Shown here piece after piece: positions 45,832 through 53,264 of a DNA stretch of 64,000 nucleotides (its first letter is position 1; the number at the start of each line of letters is the position of its first letter). The notes beneath the pieces are model-generated. The model ran no database searches. It worked only from the letters and a program-made list of their open reading frames with translations, and was not told where the DNA came from. The translations under genes were made by a program, and so were the position numbers. This DNA comes from Ramlibacter sp. PS4R-6 (lineage in GTDB: Bacteria; Pseudomonadota; Gammaproteobacteria; Burkholderiales; Burkholderiaceae_C): NCBI RefSeq assembly GCF_037572775.1, contig NZ_JBBHKA010000001.1, positions 1,612,001-1,676,000 of the forward strand, in the 5' to 3' direction.

Positions 45832-46578
45832 ATGGAGCGAAACACGACCGAAGAGACCCCGGGCGGCGTCACCGCCGTCACCCGGGCGCTCAACCTGATG
45901 GAAGCCTTCGCGGTGGGCGAGTCGTCGTTGTCGCTGGCCGAGCTCAGCCGCAGGTCGGGCATGCACAAGACGACGGCGCTGCGACTGGCGCGCACGCTGG
46001 CCCTGTCGCATTACATGGTGCAGACCGACGACGGCCAGTGGCGCCTGGGCCCGGCGGCGGGCTGGCTGGGCGCGCGCTACCAGGCGGGCTTCGACGTCAA
46101 CCGGGTGGTGGAGCCGACGCTGCACGAGCTCGTCCGTGCCACCGGCGAGAGCGCGTCGTTCTACGTGCGCGAGGGCGATATCCGAGCGTGCATCGCGCGC
46201 GTGGAAGGCCCGCAGTCGCTGCGCCACCACGTGCGCATCGGCGAGCGCCTGCCGCTCGACAAGGGCGCGCCCGGGCGCGTCATCCTGGCGTTCTCGGGCG
46301 CATCGGGTGCGGCGTACGAGGCGATCCGCGAGCGCGGCTTCCACATCTCGGCCGGCGAGCGCGAAGTGGACGTGAGCAGCGTCGCCGCGCCGGTGTTCTC
46401 GACCAACTGGCGTTTGCTCGGCTCGTTGTGCATCTCGGGGCCGAGCTCACGCCTGTCGCTGGCCAAGCTGGAGAAACACGCGAAGGTCGTGGTGCGCGCG
46501 GCCAACCAGCTGTCGTATTCGCTGGCGGGGGCGAAGTCGGAGGCGACACCGCGCGCGGTGTCGCGGTGGCACCCCTGA
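45832..46578 (+). CDS. IclR-family transcriptional regulator
   Basis: A 248-residue regulator. An N-terminal winged helix-turn-helix (about residues 15-75, LSLAELSRRSGMHKTTALRL) is followed by the IclR effector domain (about 85-245). It lies divergently from the Bug/RraA/dehydrogenase operon, so it most likely controls that operon in response to the imported acid. No clear ribosome-binding site precedes the ATG at 45832. Confidence 0.92.
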   Translation: MERNTTEETPGGVTAVTRALNLMEAFAVGESSLSLAELSRRSGMHKTTALRLARTLALSHYMVQTDDGQWRLGPAAGWLGARYQAGFDVNRVVEPTLHELVRATGESASFYVREGDIRACIARVEGPQSLRHHVRIGERLPLDKGAPGRVILAFSGASGAAYEAIRERGFHISAGEREVDVSSVAAPVFSTNWRLLGSLCISGPSSRLSLAKLEKHAKVVVRAANQLSYSLAGAKSEATPRAVSRWHP

Positions 46579-46582
46579 GCGG

Positions 46583-47026
46583 TCACTTCAGGCCGGCCAG
46601 CCGCTGCAGCTCCGCTACCTGCCAGCGGAATTCCTCCTCGAACGCCGAAGGGTCGCTGACGGCGTAGCCGCCGTAGGCATACACCTTGGCATAGGCGGAG
46701 TAGCTCGCGGCGTCCAGCGCACGGCCGGCGAGCGCGTTGGCGACGGCATTCGTCGCCGAAACGGCAGCGTGCGCGGCACCGTCGAGCGAGCGTGAGCCCG
46801 CATGGCTTCGCGCCACCCCCGCGATCGCTTCGCGTGCTTCGTCGATCCCGGGGTCCGCGCAGTTGCGCGCGACGAACGATTGCAGCGCCTTCAACGCCTC
46901 GGCCGCGCGGGGGTCTTCGAGCAGGTGTTCCACGCGCCTCGCGCAGGCCAGGGCGAAGGCGAATCGCAGGAGCCGGTTTTGCTGGAGATCCAGCTGGCGC
47001 GCCACCGCCTCGAGCTGCGCATTCAT
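46583..47026 (-). CDS. Small alpha-helical protein of unknown function (Imm5-like?)
   Basis: A 147-residue all-helical soluble protein. The pattern (FALACARRVEHLLEDPRAAEALKALQ, then an Ala-rich helix and a C-terminal FRWQVAELQRL) faintly recalls helical domains named putative immunity protein, but I do not recognise it firmly. Its ATG overlaps the thioesterase stop by four bases, and its stop lies 4 bases from the convergent IclR stop. No toxin gene is seen nearby, so the immunity name should not be read as a function. Confidence 0.65.
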   Translation of the reverse strand: MNAQLEAVARQLDLQQNRLLRFAFALACARRVEHLLEDPRAAEALKALQSFVARNCADPGIDEAREAIAGVARSHAGSRSLDGAAHAAVSATNAVANALAGRALDAASYSAYAKVYAYGGYAVSDPSAFEEEFRWQVAELQRLAGLK

Positions 47027-47508
47027 GGCGCCGGCGGCCGCAACTCCTCGAACCGCTCGCTGAATTCCTTGCGCAGTTCCTTGCGCACGCGCGCCGCCTC
47101 CCACCGCCGTTTCTCCTCCGGCGAGAAGGGGCGCAGCGCCGGCACTTCCACCGGCTTGCGTTCCTCGTCCACCGCCACCATCGTGAAGAAGCAGCTGTTC
47201 ACGTGCCGGATCTTCTGGCTGCGGATGTCCTGCGCCAGCACCTTGATGCCGACTTCCATCGAGCTCTTGCCCGTGTAGTTGACGCTGGCCAGGAAGGTGA
47301 CGAGCTCGCCGACGAAGATCGGTTCGAGGAAGGTGACCTGGTCGACCGACAGCGTGACCACGTACTTGGCGGCATAGCGGCTCGCGCAGGCATAGGCCAC
47401 CTGGTCGAGCCACTTCAGCAGGTGGCCGCCGTGCACGTTGCCGGCGAAGTTGGCCGTGTCCGGTGTCATCAACACCGTCATCGTCAGTTGGTGCGCGGGA
47501 AGGTCCAC
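47023..47508 (-). CDS. Acyl-CoA thioesterase, YciA-like hotdog fold
   Basis: A 161-residue hotdog thioesterase that hydrolyses acyl-CoA. The family block NVHGGHLLKWLDQVAY carries the active Asp. The GTG at 47508 is preferred because HQLTMTVLMTPD before the active site is conserved in Burkholderiales relatives; an internal ATG at 47481 would cut it. The charged C-terminal tail (EEKRRWEAARVRKELRKE) is family-typical. It is coupled to the unknown helical protein by ATGA. Confidence 0.88.
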   Translation of the reverse strand: MDLPAHQLTMTVLMTPDTANFAGNVHGGHLLKWLDQVAYACASRYAAKYVVTLSVDQVTFLEPIFVGELVTFLASVNYTGKSSMEVGIKVLAQDIRSQKIRHVNSCFFTMVAVDEERKPVEVPALRPFSPEEKRRWEAARVRKELRKEFSERFEELRPPAP

Positions 47509-47550
47509 GCGCGGGATGATACTTCCGGGCTAACGCCGCGGCGTCCGTAG

Positions 47551-48135
47551 CTACACGTACGCGACCTTCTCGGCTGCCTGCTCCGTGTGCCGCTGCACCC
47601 AGGCCACGTAGCTGTCCATCCACTTCTGCAGGAACTGCTTCGTCGCGTCGTTGGCGATGCGGCCCTTGTCGTCGAACAGGCCTTCCTTGAACTGCACGAA
47701 CGCCTCGGGCTGTCCCATCGTGGGCATGTCCAGGTACGCCATCACGTTGCGCAGGTGTTGCTGCGCCAGTGCGGTGCCGATCGCGCCGCCCGAAGTGCCG
47801 ATCACGCCCGCCGGCTTGCCGGCCCACGCGCTCTGGCCGTAGGGGCGCGATGCGTGGTCGATCGCGTTCTTCAGCACGCCGGGGATGGACCGGTTGTATT
47901 CGGGGGTGACGATCAGGATGCCGTCGGCGCGCGCGATATCCGCCTTCAGGCGCTTGACGCTTGCGGCGGGGTTCTTGTCGTCGTCCTGGTTGTACAGGGG
48001 CAGGTCGTCGATGCGGATGTGCTCGAGCGTCCAGCCCTCGGGTGCGAGCGCACCGAGCGCCAGCGCGAGTTTTCGGTTGATGGAGTCGGGGCGGATGCTG
48101 CCGACCACCACGCCGATGGTTGTTGCCTGAGCCAT
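47551..48135 (-). CDS. NAD(P)H-dependent FMN reductase (chromate/quinone reductase-like)
   Basis: A 194-residue flavodoxin-fold oxidoreductase. FMN phosphate binds at GSIRPDSINRKLA and the signature PEYNRSIPGVLKNAIDHAS is intact, as in ChrR/azoreductase-like enzymes. ATG 48135 has AAGGAAG 6 bases upstream; the longer frame from 48297 is not supported. It leads a short run with the thioesterase. The natural electron acceptor is unknown, perhaps quinones. Confidence 0.9.
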   Translation of the reverse strand: MAQATTIGVVVGSIRPDSINRKLALALGALAPEGWTLEHIRIDDLPLYNQDDDKNPAASVKRLKADIARADGILIVTPEYNRSIPGVLKNAIDHASRPYGQSAWAGKPAGVIGTSGGAIGTALAQQHLRNVMAYLDMPTMGQPEAFVQFKEGLFDDKGRIANDATKQFLQKWMDSYVAWVQRHTEQAAEKVAYV

Positions 48136-48183
48136 GGTGCTTCCTTGTTGCGTGAAAAGCCCATGATGGGACGCGCACGGCCT

Positions 48184-48198
48184 GCGCCGTGTCGGCGC
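48184..48198 (-). terminator. GC-rich hairpin after the double-hydrolase gene
   Basis: GCGCCG and CGGCGC (48184-48189 with 48193-48198) form a 6-bp stem with a 3-base loop, 32 bases after the hydrolase stop and before the FMN reductase start. No T tract follows, so it would be a weak terminator or an mRNA end stabiliser. Confidence 0.35.
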
Positions 48199-48229
48199 AT
48201 GCCTCGCTTGCCGCCCCTCTTGTCCTGAC

Positions 48230-50005
48230 TCAGGTCGCTGCCGGCTCAGCCAGCCCCGGCACGGGGCGCGGCGCGGCAGCCGGCTCATGCACGGCATCGA
48301 GGTGCTGGCGCACGGCGTCGAGCAGGCCGCGCTGGCTCGCCACCGTCGAGAACGTGTGGTCGGCTTCCTCGATCAGCACCATGCGGAAGTTGGGGTGGCC
48401 GCGCATGCGCGCGCCGCGCGATCCCAGGTGGAACTCGACGTAGTCCAGGCCGTCGTCTTCCTCGGACATCGCCACCAGCGTCTGCACGCCGCGGCCGGCC
48501 AGGTGCTTCATCTTGGCCAGCACGCCCTCCTGCGGCGCGCGGCCCAGCAGGCGGTCGATGCCGCGGCGCAGGCGCGCGGCACCCAGCGCGATGAAGCGCT
48601 TCGCGATGCCGCTCACGTCCACTTCGCCGCGCAGCACGCGCGCATAGACCTCGCCGCTCAATAGCTTCTGCTTGTAGTAGCGCGTCGACTTGTAGTACTG
48701 CTGCATCGACGTCTGCCAGGGGCCGTTCTTCTCGGCGTCCCATTCCAGCAGGCGGGCGTTGATGATCATCTGGCCGTTCACCCGCGCATCCTGCAGCGCG
48801 GTCTGGAAGGCCAGGTACGCGCCCGAGCAGATGCCCAGCAGGAAGATGCGCTGGCAGCCGCGCTGGTGCATCAGGTCGATGGCGGCGCCGACGTCGGCCA
48901 CCGCGTCGCTGCGGTACATGCTGTCGCTGGAAAAACCCTCCTCGATGCGGCTGTCGCCGATGCCGGTCACGTCCATGCGCAGCACGCGGTAGCCGGCCGC
49001 GGCCAGTTCGCGCGCCAGCTTCACGTACACGCGGTTGGGGCCGACGCGGTAATTGCCGCCGACGTTGAGCAGCAGCACGGCCGTGCCCGCGTGTTCCGCG
49101 AGCGCCGCGGCGGAGGGTTGCGACAGCACGCCGAAGAGGCGGCCGTCGGCGCCGAAGGACAAGGGCGTTTCGATCGCGCCGCCGGCATGCCAGCCGGTCG
49201 GCCAAGCCAGATGTGCAGCCGGCGCGTGGGCGTTGTCGGCGACGGGATGCGCGGCGCACAGCCAGTCGGTGATCGATTGCAGCGTCTCGGGCGCGAGCTT
49301 CGCGTCGTGCGGCTCGGCCATCATGTCCGCGTAGCCGGGCCACACCGTGGCCGTCACGTCGGCGCCTTGCGCGCGCAGGCGCGCGGGCAGCGGCCCTTCG
49401 CCGGGCATGTCGTCGCGCGCGATCACCAGCACGCGCCGCGCCGGCGCGCGGTCGGGTGCGAGCCGCTCGATGGCGGCCAGCGTTTCGGGCGTGAACAGGG
49501 TGCCCAGTGCTTCCACGCCGCCGGCCAGCTGCGACGCTTGCGCGTGGCTGCCGAAGGCGGCGCGCATCTCGCGCGCGAAGGCGCGGCCGCTCGGGCAGGG
49601 CGCCCACAGCATCAGGCTGCCGACGCCGCCCATGCGCTGTGCGGCCTCCATCGCGAGTGTCGCGCCCAGGCGCATGCCGAAGAGGGCGACTTCATCCGTG
49701 CCGGCCAGGTGGCGTGCCTGCGCGACCGCTGCGGCGATGCTCGCGAGCCATGCATCGACGCGGCCCGCATCGGTGTCGCCGCCGGCGGAGTCGCCGCTGC
49801 CCTGGTAGTCGAAGCGCAGCACGTCGAACCCCGCCGCGGCCAGCGTGTGCGCGAGCTGCGTGTAGGTGCGGTAGGAACACAGGGCTTCGTAGCCGAGTGG
49901 CCGGCACAGGACGACCGCCACGCGGCGGCGCGCGCCTTGCGCGGCGTGGAACCAGCCCAGGCAGGACGCGCCGGCGGCTTCGAAGACGACGGGGTGGCCG
50001 CTCAT
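48230..50005 (-). CDS. Tandem double alpha/beta hydrolase, atypical active sites
   Basis: A 591-residue protein made of two alpha/beta hydrolase folds. Domain 1 (about 1-255) has GMRLG (110-114) at the nucleophile elbow, with Arg instead of Ser, so it is probably inactive. Domain 2 (about 280-575) has GICSG (391-395) with Cys393 as candidate nucleophile, an acidic EEDDGLD near 515-521 and His550 in EADHTF. It resembles hydrolases of carrier-protein or exosortase-associated clusters. The ATG overlaps the GH2-like gene stop (ATGA). A thioesterase or acyltransferase role on the carrier protein is inferred. Confidence 0.82.
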   Translation of the reverse strand: MSGHPVVFEAAGASCLGWFHAAQGARRRVAVVLCRPLGYEALCSYRTYTQLAHTLAAAGFDVLRFDYQGSGDSAGGDTDAGRVDAWLASIAAAVAQARHLAGTDEVALFGMRLGATLAMEAAQRMGGVGSLMLWAPCPSGRAFAREMRAAFGSHAQASQLAGGVEALGTLFTPETLAAIERLAPDRAPARRVLVIARDDMPGEGPLPARLRAQGADVTATVWPGYADMMAEPHDAKLAPETLQSITDWLCAAHPVADNAHAPAAHLAWPTGWHAGGAIETPLSFGADGRLFGVLSQPSAAALAEHAGTAVLLLNVGGNYRVGPNRVYVKLARELAAAGYRVLRMDVTGIGDSRIEEGFSSDSMYRSDAVADVGAAIDLMHQRGCQRIFLLGICSGAYLAFQTALQDARVNGQMIINARLLEWDAEKNGPWQTSMQQYYKSTRYYKQKLLSGEVYARVLRGEVDVSGIAKRFIALGAARLRRGIDRLLGRAPQEGVLAKMKHLAGRGVQTLVAMSEEDDGLDYVEFHLGSRGARMRGHPNFRMVLIEEADHTFSTVASQRGLLDAVRQHLDAVHEPAAAPRPVPGLAEPAAT

Positions 50006-52410
50006 CCGGCGGCTCCCTCGATGCGCGTGGCCTGCGCCGCGTTGATCGCACGCACCCACCCACGCCCTTGCGGTGCGAGGGTGCCGCGCAGGGCGATGTG
50101 GCGTTCGTCGCCCGGGGCCAGGTGGAAATGGTTGTCGTCTGCTGTCATGCCGGGAAAGTCGAAGTGCACGCCATAAGCAAAACGCCGTGTGGTCACGGCA
50201 ACGGTGCACCCGAAGCTATCGTGCCCGGCGATTCTTGCGTGCAGGCCGATGTCCCGTTCAACGGCCAGCGCGTGCCCATGCGGGAAATGATGGGCGCGCG
50301 CCACCGCGCGGCCCTGCGAATCCAAAAGGTTGCATGCCACCACGTCGCAGGGCGGCGGGCCGAAGCGGTGGCTCCAATTGAGGTCGATGAAATGGTCCAG
50401 CAGCTCAGCAGCAGGGATCGCCACCGCGCTGCGCGGCGCCAGCGCGATCGGGCGCCCGCCTTGTGCGACCTGCACGTCCCCACCCTGCCAGGCTTTCAGC
50501 GTGAGTGTGAGCTCGCGGGCTTCGGCACTTTCGTTGATGGCATGCAGGCAAAGGCCGTTGAGCCCTTCGTCGGTGATGAGCAGCGCCACGGGCTGCAGCA
50601 CGCCGCGCAAGGCATGCCAGCAGGCCTTGGGCACGCCCTGGTCGTCGAGCAGGCCCCAGCCGGCGCCGGCCCACAGGTCGCGCAGCATCAGCACCAGCGC
50701 GCCGCCGCACGACGAGCCGGCGCGGCGCCATTCGCTGAAAGCCGCCGCCATGGCTTCGGCGCTGGCGATGCGGCTGAGCGCCAGGTAGCGCTCCACGTCC
50801 GCGCTGCGCAGCTCGCGCGCCGAGGCGCCGAAGAAGAGCTCGAGGTAATGGTCGCGCACGTCCTCGAAGTCCCAGCCCGCGCCCAGGTCGCGCGGCGCGC
50901 GTTCCTTCCACGCCGGGTGGTGGGGGCGCAGCGATTCGCCGCCGGGCATGCGCGCCAGCGTCGCGGGCTCCGGCATGTTGGCGAAGGCCAGGCACTCGGT
51001 GGCGAATTTCAGGTTGGCGCGGCGCGCGTCCTCCAATGGCCGCAGGTACGCGCCCACCCCATAGTAGGAAGTGGTGCCCGCATCGGCCTGCTGCGGCAGG
51101 GCGCCGCCGTGCGTGCTGGAAGGCCAGTACGGCACGCCGGGCGCGAGCTCGCGGCACAGGCGCGGCAGCGTGTCGTGGAAGAGCGCCTGCTGCCAAGACT
51201 CGCGCGGCGCGCCCCACATCGCCGCCTGCTGCTCGGCCTCGCTGTTGCCGCACAGGATCGCCAGCGACGGATGAGAGGCCAGGCGTGCCAGCTGCTGCGT
51301 CGCCTCCTCTTCCACGGACCGCATGAAGGCATGGTCCGAGGACGGGTAGTCCATGTTGGCGAACATGAACTCCTGCCAGACCAGGACGCCGGCGCGGTCG
51401 CAGGCTTCGTAGAACGCATCCTCTTCGTAGACCGTGATGCCCGCGACGCGCAACATGTTCATGCCGGCCGCGGCCGCTTGGGCGAGTGCCTTGTCGTAGT
51501 CGGCAGGGCTCGCGCGCAGCGACACGGGATCCAGCGGCATCCACACGGCGCCGCGGCAGAACACGCGCTCGCCGTTCACGCGCACGTGGAAGTCGCCGTT
51601 GGCCGTCTCCATTTCCACCGTGCGGAAGCCGACCGGGGGCAAGGGAAGGACCCCGCCGTTGAAGAGGAGCGAAGCTTCGTAGAGCGTGGGCTCGCCATGC
51701 GTGTGCGGCCACCACGGCTGCGCGTCTTCGATGCACAGCGTGCCCTCGCCATCGATGGGCAGGCGCCACTCGCGGCCTTCGCGCGCCAGCCGCAGCTCCG
51801 CGCGCATGGGCTTGTCCAGCGCGCAATGCACGTAGCCGTTGCGGCCCTCCAGGCGCGAGTGCAAACGCACGTCGCGCGCGGAGACGGCATCGCGCGGCGC
51901 CAGCCAAACCTCGCGCCACGGGCCCACCGGCGCCGCGGGCGGCGACCAGCCCGGCGTGCGGCCGAGCAGCGTGGTGCGCCACCAGCGCAATTGCTGCTGC
52001 GTGAGCATGGGCGTGCGCCAGCGTGGCCGCGGCCTGCGGGTTTTCAGTTGCGCGTTGAGCGACTCGCAGCGGATGAGGAGCTCGTTGCCCGCGGGGCGCA
52101 AGAGCTTCTCGACGTCGCAGCGGTGCGCGACGAACATGTTCGTGCCGGACAGGACCTGCTCGCCGTTCAACCACGCTTGCGCGCAGGTCGCGATGCCGTC
52201 AAAGCCCAGGATCGCGTCGCCGGGTTTCGCGTCGAAGCGCGCGCGGAACCACCAGGCTTCGTCGTCGAAGTTGCGGCGCGGCGCGTCCAGGCTCCACCGG
52301 CCGGCGGCCCGCAACGCGGCCGCCACGGTCATCGGGCCATCGATGGCAAGCCAGCCGTCGGCAGGCGGCGAATCGCTGTCGCCGGCGCTGCACGCCAGGG
52401 CCCATTGCAT
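50002..52410 (-). CDS. GH2-type glycoside hydrolase (beta-mannosidase-like), cytosolic
   Basis: An 802-residue protein with GH2 order: N-terminal sugar-binding jelly roll (residues about 25-150, WWFRARFDA, AWLNGEQV), immunoglobulin-like domain, then a TIM barrel (CRGAVWMPLDP onward). Candidate acid/base Glu is in LCGNSEAEQ and the nucleophile in FATECLAFANMP, both diverged from NNE and SEFG of typical beta-mannosidases. It has no signal peptide. ATG 52410 follows the carrier-protein stop by two bases. A cytosolic glycosidase inside a carrier-protein operon is unusual and suggests a biosynthetic or transglycosylation role (inference). Confidence 0.8.
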   Translation of the reverse strand: MQWALACSAGDSDSPPADGWLAIDGPMTVAAALRAAGRWSLDAPRRNFDDEAWWFRARFDAKPGDAILGFDGIATCAQAWLNGEQVLSGTNMFVAHRCDVEKLLRPAGNELLIRCESLNAQLKTRRPRPRWRTPMLTQQQLRWWRTTLLGRTPGWSPPAAPVGPWREVWLAPRDAVSARDVRLHSRLEGRNGYVHCALDKPMRAELRLAREGREWRLPIDGEGTLCIEDAQPWWPHTHGEPTLYEASLLFNGGVLPLPPVGFRTVEMETANGDFHVRVNGERVFCRGAVWMPLDPVSLRASPADYDKALAQAAAAGMNMLRVAGITVYEEDAFYEACDRAGVLVWQEFMFANMDYPSSDHAFMRSVEEEATQQLARLASHPSLAILCGNSEAEQQAAMWGAPRESWQQALFHDTLPRLCRELAPGVPYWPSSTHGGALPQQADAGTTSYYGVGAYLRPLEDARRANLKFATECLAFANMPEPATLARMPGGESLRPHHPAWKERAPRDLGAGWDFEDVRDHYLELFFGASARELRSADVERYLALSRIASAEAMAAAFSEWRRAGSSCGGALVLMLRDLWAGAGWGLLDDQGVPKACWHALRGVLQPVALLITDEGLNGLCLHAINESAEARELTLTLKAWQGGDVQVAQGGRPIALAPRSAVAIPAAELLDHFIDLNWSHRFGPPPCDVVACNLLDSQGRAVARAHHFPHGHALAVERDIGLHARIAGHDSFGCTVAVTTRRFAYGVHFDFPGMTADDNHFHLAPGDERHIALRGTLAPQGRGWVRAINAAQATRIEGAAG

Positions 52411-52412
52411 GG

Positions 52413-52670
52413 CTAGGCCGCGGTCAGCTCCGCGAGGGCTTGCCGGATCGCGCCGATGCTGGAGAACACGCTGCGCTTGAGCATGTGGTCGGGGAATTCC
52501 ACGTCGAACGCGCCTTCCAGGGCGAGCATCACGTTCACGCTGGCGTGCGAGGTCATGCCGGTCTGGTAGAGGTCGGTCTCGGGGCCGAGTTCGCCGACGT
52601 CGCGGTTGAGGCGTCCGTGCTCGCGCAGCACCTGGCGGATCTGGGGTTCGAAATCGAGGGCGGTGTTCAT
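52413..52670 (-). CDS. Acyl/aminoacyl carrier protein
   Basis: An 85-residue stand-alone carrier protein. The phosphopantetheine attachment site is probably Ser41 in TGMTSHASV, a variant of the usual DSL motif. Helix III (EFPDHMLKRSVFSSIGAI) is typical of carrier proteins. Its ATG overlaps the stop of the phosphopantetheinyl transferase gene upstream (ATGA) and it ends two bases before the glycosidase. With an amino acid:[carrier protein] ligase encoded divergently, it is the likely acceptor of an activated amino acid. Confidence 0.88.
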   Translation of the reverse strand: MNTALDFEPQIRQVLREHGRLNRDVGELGPETDLYQTGMTSHASVNVMLALEGAFDVEFPDHMLKRSVFSSIGAIRQALAELTAA

Positions 52671-53113
52671 TCGTGCGGGGTGGTTTCGGGTTGTTGGAGC
52701 AAGGCATGCACCACGGCGCCGGCGCAATCGCCGTCGTGGCTCAGGCTGACCAGGATGCGCTGCACGCCCATGCGGTCGGCGATGCGCCGGGCTTCGCCGT
52801 GCAGCGCGATCGTGCACGCGCCGTCGGCGCGCTTGACGACCTCGATGTCGGTGAAGGCCACGCCCGCTTCCGAGAGTTGCAGCGCCTTGATCACCGCTTC
52901 CTTGGCCGCGAAGCGCGCGGCGAGCCTTTCCGCGCACACGCCGTTGCCGGCCAGTGCGTAGTCGAGCTCACGCGCGGTGAACAGGCGGTCGGTGAAGCGC
53001 CGCCCGAACAGGCGGATGGATTCGGCGATGCCGCTGGTGCGCGCCAGGTCGAAGCCCAGCCGCACACCGGCCCCTTCCGGGGCCCATGCTTCGAGTTCGG
53101 TTTGCGTGGTCAT
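52667..53113 (-). CDS. Holo-ACP synthase-like 4'-phosphopantetheinyl transferase
   Basis: A 148-residue AcpS-type transferase that moves phosphopantetheine from CoA to the Ser of a carrier protein. Magnesium-binding Asp22 lies in GFDLA and Glu72 in the conserved RFAAKEAVIKAL block. The start is ATG 53113; a longer frame upstream is not conserved. It overlaps the carrier-protein gene by four bases, a dedicated activating pair separate from the fatty-acid AcpS. It differs from housekeeping AcpS in the N-terminal ARTSGIAES segment. Confidence 0.85.
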   Translation of the reverse strand: MTTQTELEAWAPEGAGVRLGFDLARTSGIAESIRLFGRRFTDRLFTARELDYALAGNGVCAERLAARFAAKEAVIKALQLSEAGVAFTDIEVVKRADGACTIALHGEARRIADRMGVQRILVSLSHDGDCAGAVVHALLQQPETTPHE

Positions 53114-53264
53114 GCGGCTGCAGTGCTTGCTTGCGTCACGTGGGTTGTACCGAAATTGCCTCGTGCGCGGGCTCGTCCGTGCTGGCACCCTCGACAGGTC
53201 GCGGCGTCGTCTGACACAGCGGTGCCCCACGCCGTGGGCGCTTGCCCTAACAATCGGCAACACG
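53114..53264. promoter_or_regulatory. Divergent control region of the carrier-protein cluster
   Basis: A 151-base gap between the two arms of the carrier-protein cluster, the largest in the window. It holds a CCCAC/GTGGG dyad (53226-53238) and an AT-richer patch near 53147-53160. I see no convincing -35/-10 pair. Shared control of both arms is likely from the layout. Confidence 0.4.

Noticed and set aside
46583..47026. Toxin-immunity or phage-defence locus
   Set aside because: The likeness to immunity domains is weak and the neighbours are a thioesterase, an FMN reductase and an IclR regulator, with no toxin or secretion genes.
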